A stretch of 64,000 nucleotides of DNA, taken from the NCBI GenBank assembly GCA_003215635.1, contig QCKC01000005.1, positions 1 through 64,000 on the forward strand. The letters are read 5' to 3'. Each line of letters starts with the position of its first letter. Position 1 is the stretch's first letter. Shown piece by piece: positions 1 through 8,626 of the stretch. This stretch comes from Prochlorococcus sp. AG-409-J19 (GTDB lineage Bacteria > Cyanobacteriota > Cyanobacteriia > PCC-6307 > Cyanobiaceae). The translations under genes were made by a program, and so were the position numbers. Under the pieces are notes generated by a model. The model ran no database searches. It was not told where the DNA came from and worked only from the letters and a program-made list of their open reading frames with translations.

Positions 1-65
1 GTTTTCACCCATTCATAATTCCTGAAATTTGACTACCATTTCTTCTTGTTTATGGAAGGTGATGT

Positions 66-278
66 ATGTATCTGCTGACAGTTAAAGATGGTTTGGTGTC
101 AAGGTTTGTAGGGCCTTACGCTTCGCCTAGTCAAGCTTCGAAAGATTTAGAAAGGGTACTAGCTTCATGCTCCAATAGGGCTCGCTGGCAAATTCATGCA
201 CTTGAAAGTCCTAGTTGCCTATCTTTCACTGAAAGGTTCCAGGAAAAAGAGGAATTCGTCAATGCCATTGCTTCTTGA
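66..278 (+). CDS. Small conserved hypothetical protein (70 aa)
   Basis: Short soluble protein with no signal peptide or membrane segment. A purine-rich GGAAGG lies just upstream, near 54-59; the ATG at 62 runs into a stop after seven codons, so 66 is the usable start. The central part (residues 20-45) looks helical, and the protein resembles small uncharacterised picocyanobacterial proteins. I recognise no domain. It converges on pepA across a 47-nt AT-rich gap. Confidence 0.6.
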   Translation: MYLLTVKDGLVSRFVGPYASPSQASKDLERVLASCSNRARWQIHALESPSCLSFTERFQEKEEFVNAIAS

Positions 279-325
279 TCCCATACTTAATTTAGGTTAG
301 GGAAATTAATTTTTGATTTTTCAAT

Positions 326-1801
326 TTAATTTTGATAATCGCAAACCCAATTTACTAGTGTTTTAACGCCGTATCCAGTTGCGCCTGCAGGCGCATCCCC
401 AGTTCCTTTTTCAGACCATACAGGACCAGCAATATCAATATGTGCCCAAGGAATGCTTGGATCTACGAACTCTTTGAGGAATAGAGCAGCTGTTATAGAA
501 CCAGCTGGACGAGGGCCTGTGTTTTTTAGATCAGCCAATATTGATTTAAGTCCATCTTTATAGGGTTGGTGCATGGGCATCCTCCAAATACCTTCTCCGG
601 CTCTATTTGCTGCTTTAGAGATAGATTCTGACAATTCATCATTATCAGTCCAAAGTCCTGCAATTTCATCTCCAAGAGCAACTACACAAGCACCGGTAAG
701 GGTGGCAAGATCCACAATTGCATCAGGTTTAAGTTTGCTGGCATAAACAAGCGCATCAGCCAGTGTAAGTCTGCCTTCTGCATCCGTATTGTTAATCTCT
801 ATTGTCTTTTTATTAGAAGCTTTGACGATATCACCAGGATGAACTGCTGATCCATTGACCATATTTTCGCAAGCTGCAACAATAAAATGAATTTCAATAT
901 TTGGAGGTTGTATTTCGGCAATCGCTCTTGCTGTGCCAAGAACTGCAGCACTTCCTCCCATATCGAATTTCATTAGATCTATTTGTGCGGCTCCTACCTT
1001 GAGGTTGTAACCACCTGAATCAAAAGTAAGCCCTTTGCCAATGAGTGCAATTGTTTTTTTAATGGGGTTCTTAGGACGGTATGTTAAATGGATAAACTTT
1101 GGCTCTAAGTCAGATCCTTGTGATACAGCTAAATAAGCACCCATGTTTAAATTATTGCAATCAGAACGATCTAGGATTTTGAGCTCAAAATTTTTATTTT
1201 GAGAAATTATTTCTGCATTTTTAGCTAGAATAGTTGGAGTTAGTTCGTTAGGCGGGGCGCCAACGAGTTCTCTTGCTAACTCAACTCCCAAGCAGGTTTT
1301 GTTGGCCTTTTTTAGTATGTCTTCTACATCTAAATTGATACCAATAAGTTCAAGTTCAGATGGTTTCTTATGAGATTCTGGATTGCTCATAAACCGAATA
1401 TCTTTGAATAAAGAAAGTCTTATAGATTCCACTATTGCTTCAACAGCGCTACCCTCCTCAACTAGATTCCAGGGTATATAAATACCTATTTTCCCGTTGG
1501 TTCCGATCGTTTTTGTTGCTGCCTTTGAGATAACACTTCTAATGGAATTTATTGATATATCTTCTGTATTTCCTAGGCCTACCATTATTAATTTTTCTGG
1601 AGATTCATTAAGTAGGGTGAAACTTACAATGTCATCTTTTTTTGCTGAGAATTCTTGTTTTTTGAGTAAGTTTTCTAGGGAGCTGTCAAAACGTTTATCT
1701 ATTATTTCTAATTGGGTCTTGAGTTCATTCTCTAGCAACCCAATTATCAAAATATCTCCCTCCCAGTTTTTAATGGAAGCCGAAGAGATAGCAATCTGCA
1801 T
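326..1801 (-). CDS. pepA: Leucyl (cytosol) aminopeptidase, M17 family
   Basis: Cytoplasmic two-metal aminopeptidase that removes N-terminal residues from peptides during protein turnover. The C-terminal half holds the M17 signature NTDAEGRL and the metal and lysine region GLTFDSGGYNLK; the N-terminal half is the divergent macrodomain-like part. The frame is open upstream to a TTG at 1825, but the ATG at 1801 gives MQIAISS and 491 aa, which fits the family better. It lies 39 nt downstream of the GIY-YIG gene on the same strand and may be its co-transcribed neighbour. Confidence 0.95.
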   Translation of the reverse strand: MQIAISSASIKNWEGDILIIGLLENELKTQLEIIDKRFDSSLENLLKKQEFSAKKDDIVSFTLLNESPEKLIMVGLGNTEDISINSIRSVISKAATKTIGTNGKIGIYIPWNLVEEGSAVEAIVESIRLSLFKDIRFMSNPESHKKPSELELIGINLDVEDILKKANKTCLGVELARELVGAPPNELTPTILAKNAEIISQNKNFELKILDRSDCNNLNMGAYLAVSQGSDLEPKFIHLTYRPKNPIKKTIALIGKGLTFDSGGYNLKVGAAQIDLMKFDMGGSAAVLGTARAIAEIQPPNIEIHFIVAACENMVNGSAVHPGDIVKASNKKTIEINNTDAEGRLTLADALVYASKLKPDAIVDLATLTGACVVALGDEIAGLWTDNDELSESISKAANRAGEGIWRMPMHQPYKDGLKSILADLKNTGPRPAGSITAALFLKEFVDPSIPWAHIDIAGPVWSEKGTGDAPAGATGYGVKTLVNWVCDYQN

Positions 1802-1840
1802 TTCAAAGCATGTAAGTTCCCACAAGTTTAGACTTGAGCG

Positions 1841-2434
1841 TCAACCTAGTTTGTTTGTAAAAGGCGTAGACCAAATGTTTCTTGTTTCTTTATTAAAAGG
1901 AGGGAGCCAAAGCTTGATCAGGGCTTTTTCAACTTCTCTTCTAGCTTTTATTGGTGAAGGAACATCTACCCAGAATCTAATACTTAGCTGACTATTGACC
2001 TTTACTCTAGATAGTGCTTCAGCGTAAGAAGCAAGATAATTTTTACAGTCATGGTCTCCTTTCCATCGTTTGTCAGCAGAACTTGTTTCTCCAATATATA
2101 AAAGAATTGGTAGTTCCAGATTGCTTGGGCGATCCATTACAAGATAAATAGCTGGTCCTTGATATTGAATGGTTGGCCATCTCCAGAAACTTAATGGAAG
2201 TGGTGTTATTTCTAATGGATTTATCTTTGATGAGATATCAATATCTTTTGAATTAAAAAGTGTCTGTTGCTTGGGATTGTTTTCTGCGTTAAACAGTTTC
2301 TTTTGGTGAGAATGAATACGAAATTGCCAATCTTTTAGTAGATCTGAACCTAAAGGTAAATAAGATACTCTGCTATTTAAAGTTTTTGTTGTCTCATTGG
2401 AGAACAAACTTCCTTGTAATTCTTTTCTATTCAT
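1841..2434 (-). CDS. GIY-YIG nuclease-like protein
   Basis: 197 aa with a GIY-YIG-type domain in the C-terminal two thirds. Visible elements are IYLVMD and LLYIGET (the two tyrosine strands), an Arg and His in DKRWKGDH, a Glu in ARREVEKALI and an Asn in PFNKETRN. These positions match the usual catalytic set Y, Y, R, H, E, N, so nuclease activity is plausible. The first 80 residues are polar and unrecognised. The start follows the HhH gene stop by 4 nt, so the two are very likely co-transcribed and translationally coupled. Its biological substrate is unknown. Confidence 0.8.
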   Translation of the reverse strand: MNRKELQGSLFSNETTKTLNSRVSYLPLGSDLLKDWQFRIHSHQKKLFNAENNPKQQTLFNSKDIDISSKINPLEITPLPLSFWRWPTIQYQGPAIYLVMDRPSNLELPILLYIGETSSADKRWKGDHDCKNYLASYAEALSRVKVNSQLSIRFWVDVPSPIKARREVEKALIKLWLPPFNKETRNIWSTPFTNKLG

Positions 2435-2438
2435 TTAT

Positions 2439-3071
2439 CTAATAACCCTGAGGCAGGCTAGGCCCAGCTTTATCCTTACCGAATTTAACTTTGCCTATCA
2501 TTTTTTCAATAGATGAAGGAGGTAAAGTTAATCTTTCTTGGAGGTCGGCAAGATCTTGGAATGGTCGTCTTTGTCTCTCTTTAATTAGCTTATTTACTCT
2601 ATTCTCAGGCCAGTTTAGGGTGTGTTTTATTGTATATAGATTTGCACTATTTAAGTCTAATGAATTGACTGTATTTAATAATGGAGGTTCCCCATACCAT
2701 CTAAATATTAGATGATACTCCCATTGCCTGACCATTTCTATTGGAAGTTCTAAGATATCAGCTAAATCTTCAATGCCACTTAGTTGCACCCCACCATTTT
2801 GAAGTTTTAGAAGAAGATTAATCATCTCAGGAGTGCATCCAGGCAGTTGGGCCCAATCAGTAAAAGTGGCTCTATTCACATCTACAAGGAAATTATTTTT
2901 TGATATATCATTAATTCTTTTTTGTTTTTGTTTTAGTATGTAGAGCTCACTTTCTATTGAAGACTTTGAGGAGGGCTTTGAAAAATTTTGTTTGTTGTTT
3001 CTTTTGGGTATATTCCCAGTGAGTTGAAGAAGCTTGCGTGCCAGAGGATCTAGCCAGTGTCCTCTGACCAT
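2439..3071 (-). CDS. Helix-hairpin-helix (ComEA-like) DNA-binding protein
   Basis: 210 aa with two ComEA/HhH-like units. Unit one spans about residues 62-125 (VDVNRATFTDWAQLPGCTP, then a hairpin and LADILELP). Unit two spans about residues 138-195 (LDLNSANLYTI, then FQDLADLQERLTLPP). The pattern of N-x-A followed by a hairpin and a P-F-x-D-L-x-D-L segment is typical of non-specific DNA-backbone binding. There is no signal peptide, so it is cytoplasmic rather than a competence receptor. It is the first gene before the GIY-YIG gene. A perfect palindrome sits 13 nt upstream of its ATG. Confidence 0.8.
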   Translation of the reverse strand: MVRGHWLDPLARKLLQLTGNIPKRNNKQNFSKPSSKSSIESELYILKQKQKRINDISKNNFLVDVNRATFTDWAQLPGCTPEMINLLLKLQNGGVQLSGIEDLADILELPIEMVRQWEYHLIFRWYGEPPLLNTVNSLDLNSANLYTIKHTLNWPENRVNKLIKERQRRPFQDLADLQERLTLPPSSIEKMIGKVKFGKDKAGPSLPQGY

Positions 3072-3084
3072 TTCAATTGGGATA

Positions 3085-3120
3085 TCTAATAAGAGCTTAA
3101 CTAGTTAAGCTCTTATTAGA
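3085..3120. promoter_or_regulatory. Perfect 36-bp palindrome upstream of the HhH gene
   Basis: Eighteen bases, TCTAATAAGAGCTTAACT, are followed directly by their exact reverse complement with no spacer. It begins 13 nt upstream of the HhH ATG. As DNA it could be an operator for a dimeric or tetrameric regulator. As RNA in the HhH 5' leader it would form an 18-bp stem (minus a few loop bases) next to the start. No gene ends here, so a terminator role is unlikely unless an unseen RNA does. Confidence 0.6.
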
Positions 3121-3150
3121 AACTCCTTTATAACAGTTGTTAGGGAGACC

Positions 3151-3225
3151 ATGAATCGCCAGAGAAGTTATAAATTCTCCGGTTTCTCTTCTGACTTTTT
3201 ACTTGTCTATTGGCAAAATGCATAA
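3151..3225 (+). CDS. Candidate 24-aa peptide
   Basis: ATG at 3151 is preceded by AGGGAG (3142-3147), one of the better ribosome-binding sites in the window. The predicted peptide starts MNRQRSYKFSG and ends LLVYWQNA. It is too short to judge by composition and belongs to no family I know. The main support is the start context inside an otherwise unexplained gap. Confidence 0.25.
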   Translation: MNRQRSYKFSGFSSDFLLVYWQNA

Positions 3226-3452
3226 ATTTGTTTTGCTTTTTCAAAAGTTTCTTTTTCTCAACCTTGGTGTGGTTCTTACCCCTTTCAGAATCAATGAATT
3301 TCCGAGATAATATTCGAAACTGTTTAATCCCCCTTCCTCATGGCAATGGTGGGCTTTTAAACGAAAGTAAAAAGATGCTTTGTTGCAGCTCTTCTTTAAG
3401 TAGCTTTGCTTTAAAGCCTTGTGATTAGAGGATTTCACACTACCTAGGAGCC

Positions 3453-3779
3453 ATGGCATTTTTTGAATCCGAAATTGTTCAGGAGGAGGCAAAACGTCTG
3501 TTTAACGATTATCAGGAACTAATGAAGTTAGGTTCTGATTACGGAAAGTTTGATCGTGAAGGAAAAAAAATGTTTATTGACACCATGGAGGAGTTGATGA
3601 GTCGATACCGAATCTTCATGAAGCGTTTTGAGCTTTCGGAAGACTTCCAGGCAAAAATGACAGTGGAGCAATTGCGTACACAATTGGGGCAATTTGGAAT
3701 CACTCCGGAACAAATGTTTGATCAGATGAACCAAACTCTTTCAAGAATGAAGAGGGAGCTTGAACAGAGTCAGGAATGA
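3453..3779 (+). CDS. DUF1825 family protein
   Basis: 108-aa helical, charged cytoplasmic protein of the cyanobacterial DUF1825 family; function unknown. The sequence runs from MAFFESEIVQEEAKRLFNDY through a likely coiled segment to a C-terminal helix ending KRELEQSQE. There is a clear GGAG five bases before the ATG. The next gene, tyrS, follows closely (51 nt to its ATG), so the two are probably one transcript. Confidence 0.85.
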   Translation: MAFFESEIVQEEAKRLFNDYQELMKLGSDYGKFDREGKKMFIDTMEELMSRYRIFMKRFELSEDFQAKMTVEQLRTQLGQFGITPEQMFDQMNQTLSRMKRELEQSQE

Positions 3780-3830
3780 TTGGCAACCATTTCCTCTACT
3801 ACTATCGAAAGAAGAAAACTCATTCAAAAC

Positions 3831-5078
3831 ATGTCAGATAGTCCTAGCTCATTGCCAGATTGGCTGGAGAGGGGGATGGTCGATTTGTTTCCGCTAGGTA
3901 ATAGGTTCGATCCTGATCAGCATCTTTTAGCGAGAATAGACAAAGCTAATGATCAAGATAGACCACTTCGTATCAAACTTGGAATAGATCCAACGGGTAG
4001 TGAGATTCATTTGGGTCACAGTATTTTGTTTCGAAAGCTAAGAGCCTTTCAGGATGCTGGCCATACAGCGGTCCTAATTATTGGTGACTTTACGGCTTGT
4101 ATTGGAGATCCAACGGGTAAGAGTAATACAAGAGTGCAGTTAAATAAGGAAGAAGTTGAATCCAATGCACAAACATATCTTGCTCAACTAGGGAAAGGTT
4201 CTCCTCCCGATAGATCTCTGCTTGATTTCACTACTCCTGGAAGATTAGAGGTTCATCGCAATAGTGAATGGCTTAAAGATTTGAATTTGACTAAGATAAT
4301 TGAACTTTTGGGAACTGCCACTGTTGGACAAATGCTGGCAAAGGAAGATTTTGGGAATAGATATAGTTCGGGGATACAGATTTCTCTACATGAATTTCTT
4401 TATCCCTTGCTTCAGGGATTTGATTCAGTAGCAGTAAAGGCAGATGTTGAATTGGGGGGAACTGATCAAAAGTTTAATGTTGCAATGGGTCGTGATCTTC
4501 AAAAGCATTTCAATCAAAGGCCCCAATTTGGGTTGCTTTTGCCTATTTTAATTGGTCTTGATGGGGAGCAAAAGATGAGTAAAAGCCTTAATAATATCGT
4601 TGGCCTAGATGAAGATCCTCTTTCAATGTATTCTAAATTAGAGAAGATTCCTGACGCATTAGTTAAAAGTTATCTGACGTTATTAACTCAAATAGATTTG
4701 GAAAACATCCCCGCTAGCCCCAGAGAAGCGCAGAAGATGATGGCACTTGCTGTAACTGCAACTAGGCATGGATTGACTCAGGCCAAGGCGGCGCAAATTG
4801 ATGCGGCTAAGATTGTCTCAGGGGGAGATGATTCCCTGGCCGATGTCCCAGCAGTGTCTTTGGCTGGCTTGAGCTTCCCCTCAAAGGCTTTTTATTTTCT
4901 TAGTGCGATTGGATTGTGTAAAAGCAGTAGTGAGGCAAGACGTCTAATCCAAGGAGGTGCTGTGAAATTGGATGGTGAAAAGATTACTGATCCGAATATT
5001 GAATTCTTAGATTCAGAGTGTTTGGCTGGTAAAGTTGTTCAAATAGGGAAAACAACTTTTAGAAGATTAGTTTATTAA
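3831..5078 (+). CDS. tyrS: Tyrosyl-tRNA synthetase
   Basis: Charges tRNA-Tyr with tyrosine. The class I signatures are present: HLGH near residue 60 (HIGH equivalent) and KMSKS near residue 250. A C-terminal S4-type RNA-binding segment is seen in [17 protein letters not shown]. The frame is open from a TTG at 3780, but the ATG at 3831 (MSDSPSS) gives 415 aa, the normal size. The gene sits between DUF1825 and pyrF on the same strand. Confidence 0.96.
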   Translation: MSDSPSSLPDWLERGMVDLFPLGNRFDPDQHLLARIDKANDQDRPLRIKLGIDPTGSEIHLGHSILFRKLRAFQDAGHTAVLIIGDFTACIGDPTGKSNTRVQLNKEEVESNAQTYLAQLGKGSPPDRSLLDFTTPGRLEVHRNSEWLKDLNLTKIIELLGTATVGQMLAKEDFGNRYSSGIQISLHEFLYPLLQGFDSVAVKADVELGGTDQKFNVAMGRDLQKHFNQRPQFGLLLPILIGLDGEQKMSKSLNNIVGLDEDPLSMYSKLEKIPDALVKSYLTLLTQIDLENIPASPREAQKMMALAVTATRHGLTQAKAAQIDAAKIVSGGDDSLADVPAVSLAGLSFPSKAFYFLSAIGLCKSSSEARRLIQGGAVKLDGEKITDPNIEFLDSECLAGKVVQIGKTTFRRLVY

Positions 5079-5097
5079 GTCAATAATCAGTTTTATA

Positions 5098-5820
5098 ATG
5101 CAACTCTGCCCTGCCGATAAATTAATTGTTGCCCTAGATGGTATGAAACCATCCGATGTAGGTGCCTTTTTGGATAATCTCCCTCAATTAAAATGGGTAA
5201 AAGTTGGACTTGAACTTTTTGCAAAAGGGGGACCTGAGATTATTACTGAAATAAAAGATAGGGGTTTGAGTGTGTTTTTAGATCTTAAATTTCATGACAT
5301 ACCAGTCACTATGGCTAACGCATCTAGGTACGTAGCAAGTCTGGGAGTTGACCTCTTAACTGTTCATGCATGTGCTGGAGTTAATGCCTTAACCCAAGCC
5401 AAACTGGCTTCATTAGAGGGTGCTCACGAGAAAGGATTTTCTCCTCCAAAGATTTTAGCTGTAACAGTACTCACAAGTTGGAATCAGGAAGATTTTAGTC
5501 AAGAACTATGTATTGATAACCTTATACAAAATAGAGTTGAGTTGTTGGCTAATTTGGCTGTCAAGGCTGGATTGGGAGGCTGTATTTGTTCTCCAAAAGA
5601 ACTTTTAGGATTACGAAAATTTTGTCCAGAAACTTTCGAGCTTGTTACGCCAGGAATTCGTTTAAGAGGAGGAAGTATGGATGACCAAGCTAGAGTTCTC
5701 ACTCCTAAAGATGCAATTAATCTAGGAGCGTCAAGGTTGGTCATTGGGAGACCTATTACCCAATCCGTTAGTCCGAGGATGGAGTTTTTGCGTTTTTGTA
5801 ATGATCTAAATGAATCTTAA
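5098..5820 (+). CDS. pyrF: Orotidine 5'-phosphate decarboxylase
   Basis: Last step of de novo UMP synthesis: decarboxylation of OMP to UMP. The 240-aa TIM-barrel enzyme carries the catalytic D-x-K-x-x-D motif as FLDLKFHDIP (near residues 60-70) and the phosphate-binding end VTPGIR and GRPITQS. It lies 19 nt after tyrS. Its last 4 nt overlap the convergent plsY stop. Confidence 0.96.
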   Translation: MQLCPADKLIVALDGMKPSDVGAFLDNLPQLKWVKVGLELFAKGGPEIITEIKDRGLSVFLDLKFHDIPVTMANASRYVASLGVDLLTVHACAGVNALTQAKLASLEGAHEKGFSPPKILAVTVLTSWNQEDFSQELCIDNLIQNRVELLANLAVKAGLGGCICSPKELLGLRKFCPETFELVTPGIRLRGGSMDDQARVLTPKDAINLGASRLVIGRPITQSVSPRMEFLRFCNDLNES

Positions 5821-6431
5821 ATCTTCTTTCCTATTCGTGGTTCTTTCCCGTTAAGTAATCTTTTGACGTTTTCTCGATGTCTCCACAGAACTAATGTCAT
5901 AGCAGAAGTTGCAAGGAGAAGATAATTTAAATGATAAGTATTTTCATTGAATTCTAAATGCATTAATAGTGGAAGACAGATAGCTGCTGTGATGCTTGAT
6001 AGGGAAACTATTTTGCTTAACCAAAGAACACTAAGAAATATCCCTAAAGAAGCTAGACCAACTTGCCAAGAGATACCTAAAAGCATTCCAAGAGCTGTGG
6101 CAACTGCCTTGCCTCCTTGACCCTTAAGCCAGATTGGCCATATATGGCCAGATAGAGCTGTTACGCCTAATAGGATTTGCCAGGTTTCATCTAGTTCTAG
6201 CAATTTGGCAAGTAAAACAGCACATGTCCCCTTCCCAACATCGATTAGAAAAACGGTTAGTGCAGCTCCTTTCCCAACCTGTCTTAGTACATTTGTTGCT
6301 CCTGTTGAACCTGACCCATGTTTTCGGATATCTATTCCAGCTAACCATTTGCCGGCCAAAAAACCACTGGGTATTGAGCCCAGTAGATAGGCAATTATGA
6401 GTGTGAGAGTTTGAAAGTAGATAGAATTCAT
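5817..6431 (-). CDS. plsY: Acyl-phosphate:glycerol-3-phosphate acyltransferase
   Basis: Inner-membrane enzyme that acylates glycerol-3-phosphate from acyl-phosphate, the first step of phospholipid synthesis. The PlsY loop motifs are visible: GSIPSGFLAGK near the N-terminus, KHGSGSTGATNVLR, and GQGGKAVATALG. About five to six hydrophobic segments over 204 aa fit the family. It is 2 nt after the DUF3086 gene and is the last gene of a minus-strand cluster starting at the MFS gene. Confidence 0.95.
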   Translation of the reverse strand: MNSIYFQTLTLIIAYLLGSIPSGFLAGKWLAGIDIRKHGSGSTGATNVLRQVGKGAALTVFLIDVGKGTCAVLLAKLLELDETWQILLGVTALSGHIWPIWLKGQGGKAVATALGMLLGISWQVGLASLGIFLSVLWLSKIVSLSSITAAICLPLLMHLEFNENTYHLNYLLLATSAMTLVLWRHRENVKRLLNGKEPRIGKKI

Positions 6432-6433
6432 GG

Positions 6434-7417
6434 TTATAAATAAAGTTCTTCTTCTTCATATAGTTCATCTTCGCTTGCGGCAAAAGCAAGCCAAAGAGGG
6501 AATTGAAGAATGGGAATTTCAATCTTTCTTTCAGCACTATCAATCAATATAAGAGGAAGCTCATTTCTTTCTTCAAGTCGATCTGCGCGTTCAACTAGTC
6601 CATCACCTCTTTCAAAAAGCATTATCCCACTATTTGGTCCAAAGTCCTCTCTACTAAGACCCAAAGAATCTTGTAAACCTCTTCTCCACTCACCTAGACG
6701 TTCAGGTTGACTAGCTAAGACCAAAGTTTGGAAACGATCGCCATATAGTTCACCCATTATTGATATAACAGCTGATGCTGTAAGGACATTCCTTTGTCTG
6801 CTCCCAAGACTAGGCTGGGCACCTCTGCCACCTTGGCTAAAAAACCAATCCTCTAGAAGAGTTATATCTTTCTTTTCAAGGCTTCTTCTAAGTTTCCAAG
6901 GATCAGCATAAAAGTCTGGTTGGTCAAGAAATCCTCCCAAGCATTCACGGATTAGTTCCTCGTCGGGACTAAATGTATCTGCAACAGCGGGTACTAATTC
7001 TTTATCAGAGGTGCTATTTGGTATTTGTTTTTCATCAAGTGGGGAAGGCTGAACTAATACTGGTTGAAGTCCTAATTCAAGACGCTCAGCTGATTGAGCT
7101 AAATCTTGAAGGGCAACAGTTAGATAATCTTGAAACCCTTTTACTCTCCTTGCAATAGAATCAGATTGGCCAGAAAATGTCGACTTGATTTCTTCTTCAA
7201 GCTGTGATTTACGATTACTTAAATCTTCGATTTCTTTTTGAATTTCCCCGCGATTTGTCTCTAGTTCTGTTAATGCAATTTTAATGATTTTATTTAATTC
7301 ATCTTTTGACTTGTTCAAACTAGCTTGATTGAGTTTGGATTCATCAGATGTCCTTCCCTTTGAGTCATCTGTGGGTGTGGGCTTATCTTCAATTGTGGGT
7401 GGCTCATTCGGATTCAT
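6434..7417 (-). CDS. DUF3086 family protein
   Basis: 327 aa, cyanobacteria-specific family of unknown function. The first 45 residues are polar and disordered. A coiled coil follows (about residues 45-110, with the E-x-E-x-x-L-x-x-R-K-S-Q-L-E-E-E pattern). The conserved globular C-terminal domain contains PDFYADPWKLRRSLE. There are no membrane segments. It sits between a DUF3119 membrane protein and plsY with 2-22 nt gaps, suggesting a role near membrane lipid metabolism; that is inference only. Confidence 0.85.
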   Translation of the reverse strand: MNPNEPPTIEDKPTPTDDSKGRTSDESKLNQASLNKSKDELNKIIKIALTELETNRGEIQKEIEDLSNRKSQLEEEIKSTFSGQSDSIARRVKGFQDYLTVALQDLAQSAERLELGLQPVLVQPSPLDEKQIPNSTSDKELVPAVADTFSPDEELIRECLGGFLDQPDFYADPWKLRRSLEKKDITLLEDWFFSQGGRGAQPSLGSRQRNVLTASAVISIMGELYGDRFQTLVLASQPERLGEWRRGLQDSLGLSREDFGPNSGIMLFERGDGLVERADRLEERNELPLILIDSAERKIEIPILQFPLWLAFAASEDELYEEEELYL

Positions 7418-7439
7418 TATATCTTTAGGTTGGCTGTGG

Positions 7440-7880
7440 TTATTTGTCTGATTGGAGTGAAGACTGTTTTTTTGGCCTTTCTAATTCTCCAAGTTTTAAT
7501 CGCAATTGAGTTTCTAGTTCGTTTGCATTAAAAAGGATTGGAAGTAGATGAGGACTTGCTTCTTCTCTAAAATAAAGTAATCCTGGCAAACTTGGTAGAA
7601 ACAGCCTCCAAGCTAACCATTTTTTGAAAGGAAATCTTCGTAATTCTTTCCCAAGCTGCCAAACAATAAGATCATCAGAGGTGAATTCCAATTTCAGTAT
7701 GAATGATTGGATGAGTAGGAATAATCCGAAAATTGTTATTAATGTAGAGATCCATACATTAACCAAAGAGATTAGGAAAAGCGATCCTCCGAAAAGGATT
7801 ATGAGAATTGGCAAGCGAATTTCTCGTTTGAGAATTACGCTTTTAGAAGAATCGCTGGTTTTGAAAGGTTTGTTTGTCAT
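7440..7880 (-). CDS. DUF3119 family membrane protein
   Basis: 146 aa with a tight pair of hydrophobic helices (about residues 24-65: PILIILFGGSLFLISLVN and TIFGLFLLIQSFIL), then a cytoplasmic domain with WQLGKELRRFPFKKW. It resembles a PH-like membrane-anchored fold and matches DUF3119, known from cyanobacteria and plastids. It overlaps the end of the MlaE-type gene by one base, so translation is probably coupled. Function unknown. Confidence 0.82.
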   Translation of the reverse strand: MTNKPFKTSDSSKSVILKREIRLPILIILFGGSLFLISLVNVWISTLITIFGLFLLIQSFILKLEFTSDDLIVWQLGKELRRFPFKKWLAWRLFLPSLPGLLYFREEASPHLLPILFNANELETQLRLKLGELERPKKQSSLQSDK

Positions 7881-8626
7881 TAGCCAAAAAGTATTTGAGT
7901 TAATAAAACATCCATTAACGACACCGTGACAAGAGTCATTACGACAGCCCCGGTTGTGCTGGTGCCAACTTCTTTAGGACCTCCACGAGTCGTCAAACCC
8001 CACCCACAAGAAATAATTGCAATCTGCAGTCCAAAGACCAAAGATTTGATCAACATAAATGGTAGATCCTCTGGGGTTAACCATGTCCTGACCGAGGTCC
8101 AAAAAACTTCTGGAGGAATTTGGTAAAAGTTTGTACTACTTATCTGTCCACTCCATAGTGCTACTACAAGAAATAGCAAGCATTGAACAGGTGCCATGAT
8201 AATCATGGCAAGCATTCTTGGAACGACGAGGTATTCGACTGGATCAGTGCGCAACATGGTTATTGCATCGATTTGTTCAGTAACTTTCATTGTTCCAAGT
8301 TGTGCTGCATAAGCAGTAGCTACTTTCCCTGTCAGGAGGGTTGCAGTTAAAAGTGGTGCTATTTCTCTTGTCATTCCTATAGCTAGAATTCCTCCAACTG
8401 TTGAACCTGCACCTTGTCTGCTTAGTTCGGCAGCAACTTGGATATTGAAGACTGTTCCTGCAGCTAGTCCAGTTATTAAGACAATTAGGAAGCTACCTGG
8501 ACCAGCTTCCATTAGTTGTTCGAATAAATCTAAAGAATTAATACGTCCTTTGGCGGTAGCTGTTATTGCCTGTCCACCAATGATAAGGCTATTGCCTAGT
8601 CGCTTCATCCAAAAAGGAAAAGTCAT
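7880..8626 (-). CDS. MlaE-type ABC transporter permease (lipid transport)
   Basis: Permease of the MlaE/TGD1 family, which moves phospholipids between envelope membranes together with an MlaF-type ATPase and MlaD-type substrate proteins; neither partner is in this window. 248 aa from the ATG at 8626 contain conserved GMTREIAPLLTA, EQIDAITMLRTDP and about five hydrophobic helices. The frame stays open to 8764, but 8626 forms an ATGA overlap with the upstream MFS stop and gives the family length, so I chose it. Confidence 0.9.
   Translation of the reverse strand: MTFPFWMKRLGNSLIIGGQAITATAKGRINSLDLFEQLMEAGPGSFLIVLITGLAAGTVFNIQVAAELSRQGAGSTVGGILAIGMTREIAPLLTATLLTGKVATAYAAQLGTMKVTEQIDAITMLRTDPVEYLVVPRMLAMIIMAPVQCLLFLVVALWSGQISSTNFYQIPPEVFWTSVRTWLTPEDLPFMLIKSLVFGLQIAIISCGWGLTTRGGPKEVGTSTTGAVVMTLVTVSLMDVLLTQILFG

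Larger units (their letters stand above)
3072..3452. other. 381-bp divergent intergenic region
   Basis: This gap lies between the HhH gene (minus) and the DUF1825 gene (plus). It holds a perfect palindrome (3085-3120), a 24-codon ORF with a good ribosome-binding site (3151-3225), and about 225 bp of AT-rich sequence before the GGAG site of the DUF1825 gene. A 72-codon plus-strand ORF at 3210-3428 has neither a recognisable start context nor family features; I do not call it. Confidence 0.6.

Noticed and set aside
1497-1991. 164-codon ORF antisense to pepA
   Set aside because: Runs opposite two well-supported genes, with composition explained by their codon use; a shadow frame.
3210-3428. 72-codon plus-strand ORF in the divergent gap
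   Set aside because: No plausible start context, unusual Cys/Ser/Phe-rich composition and no domain; the antisense ORF there is equally open.
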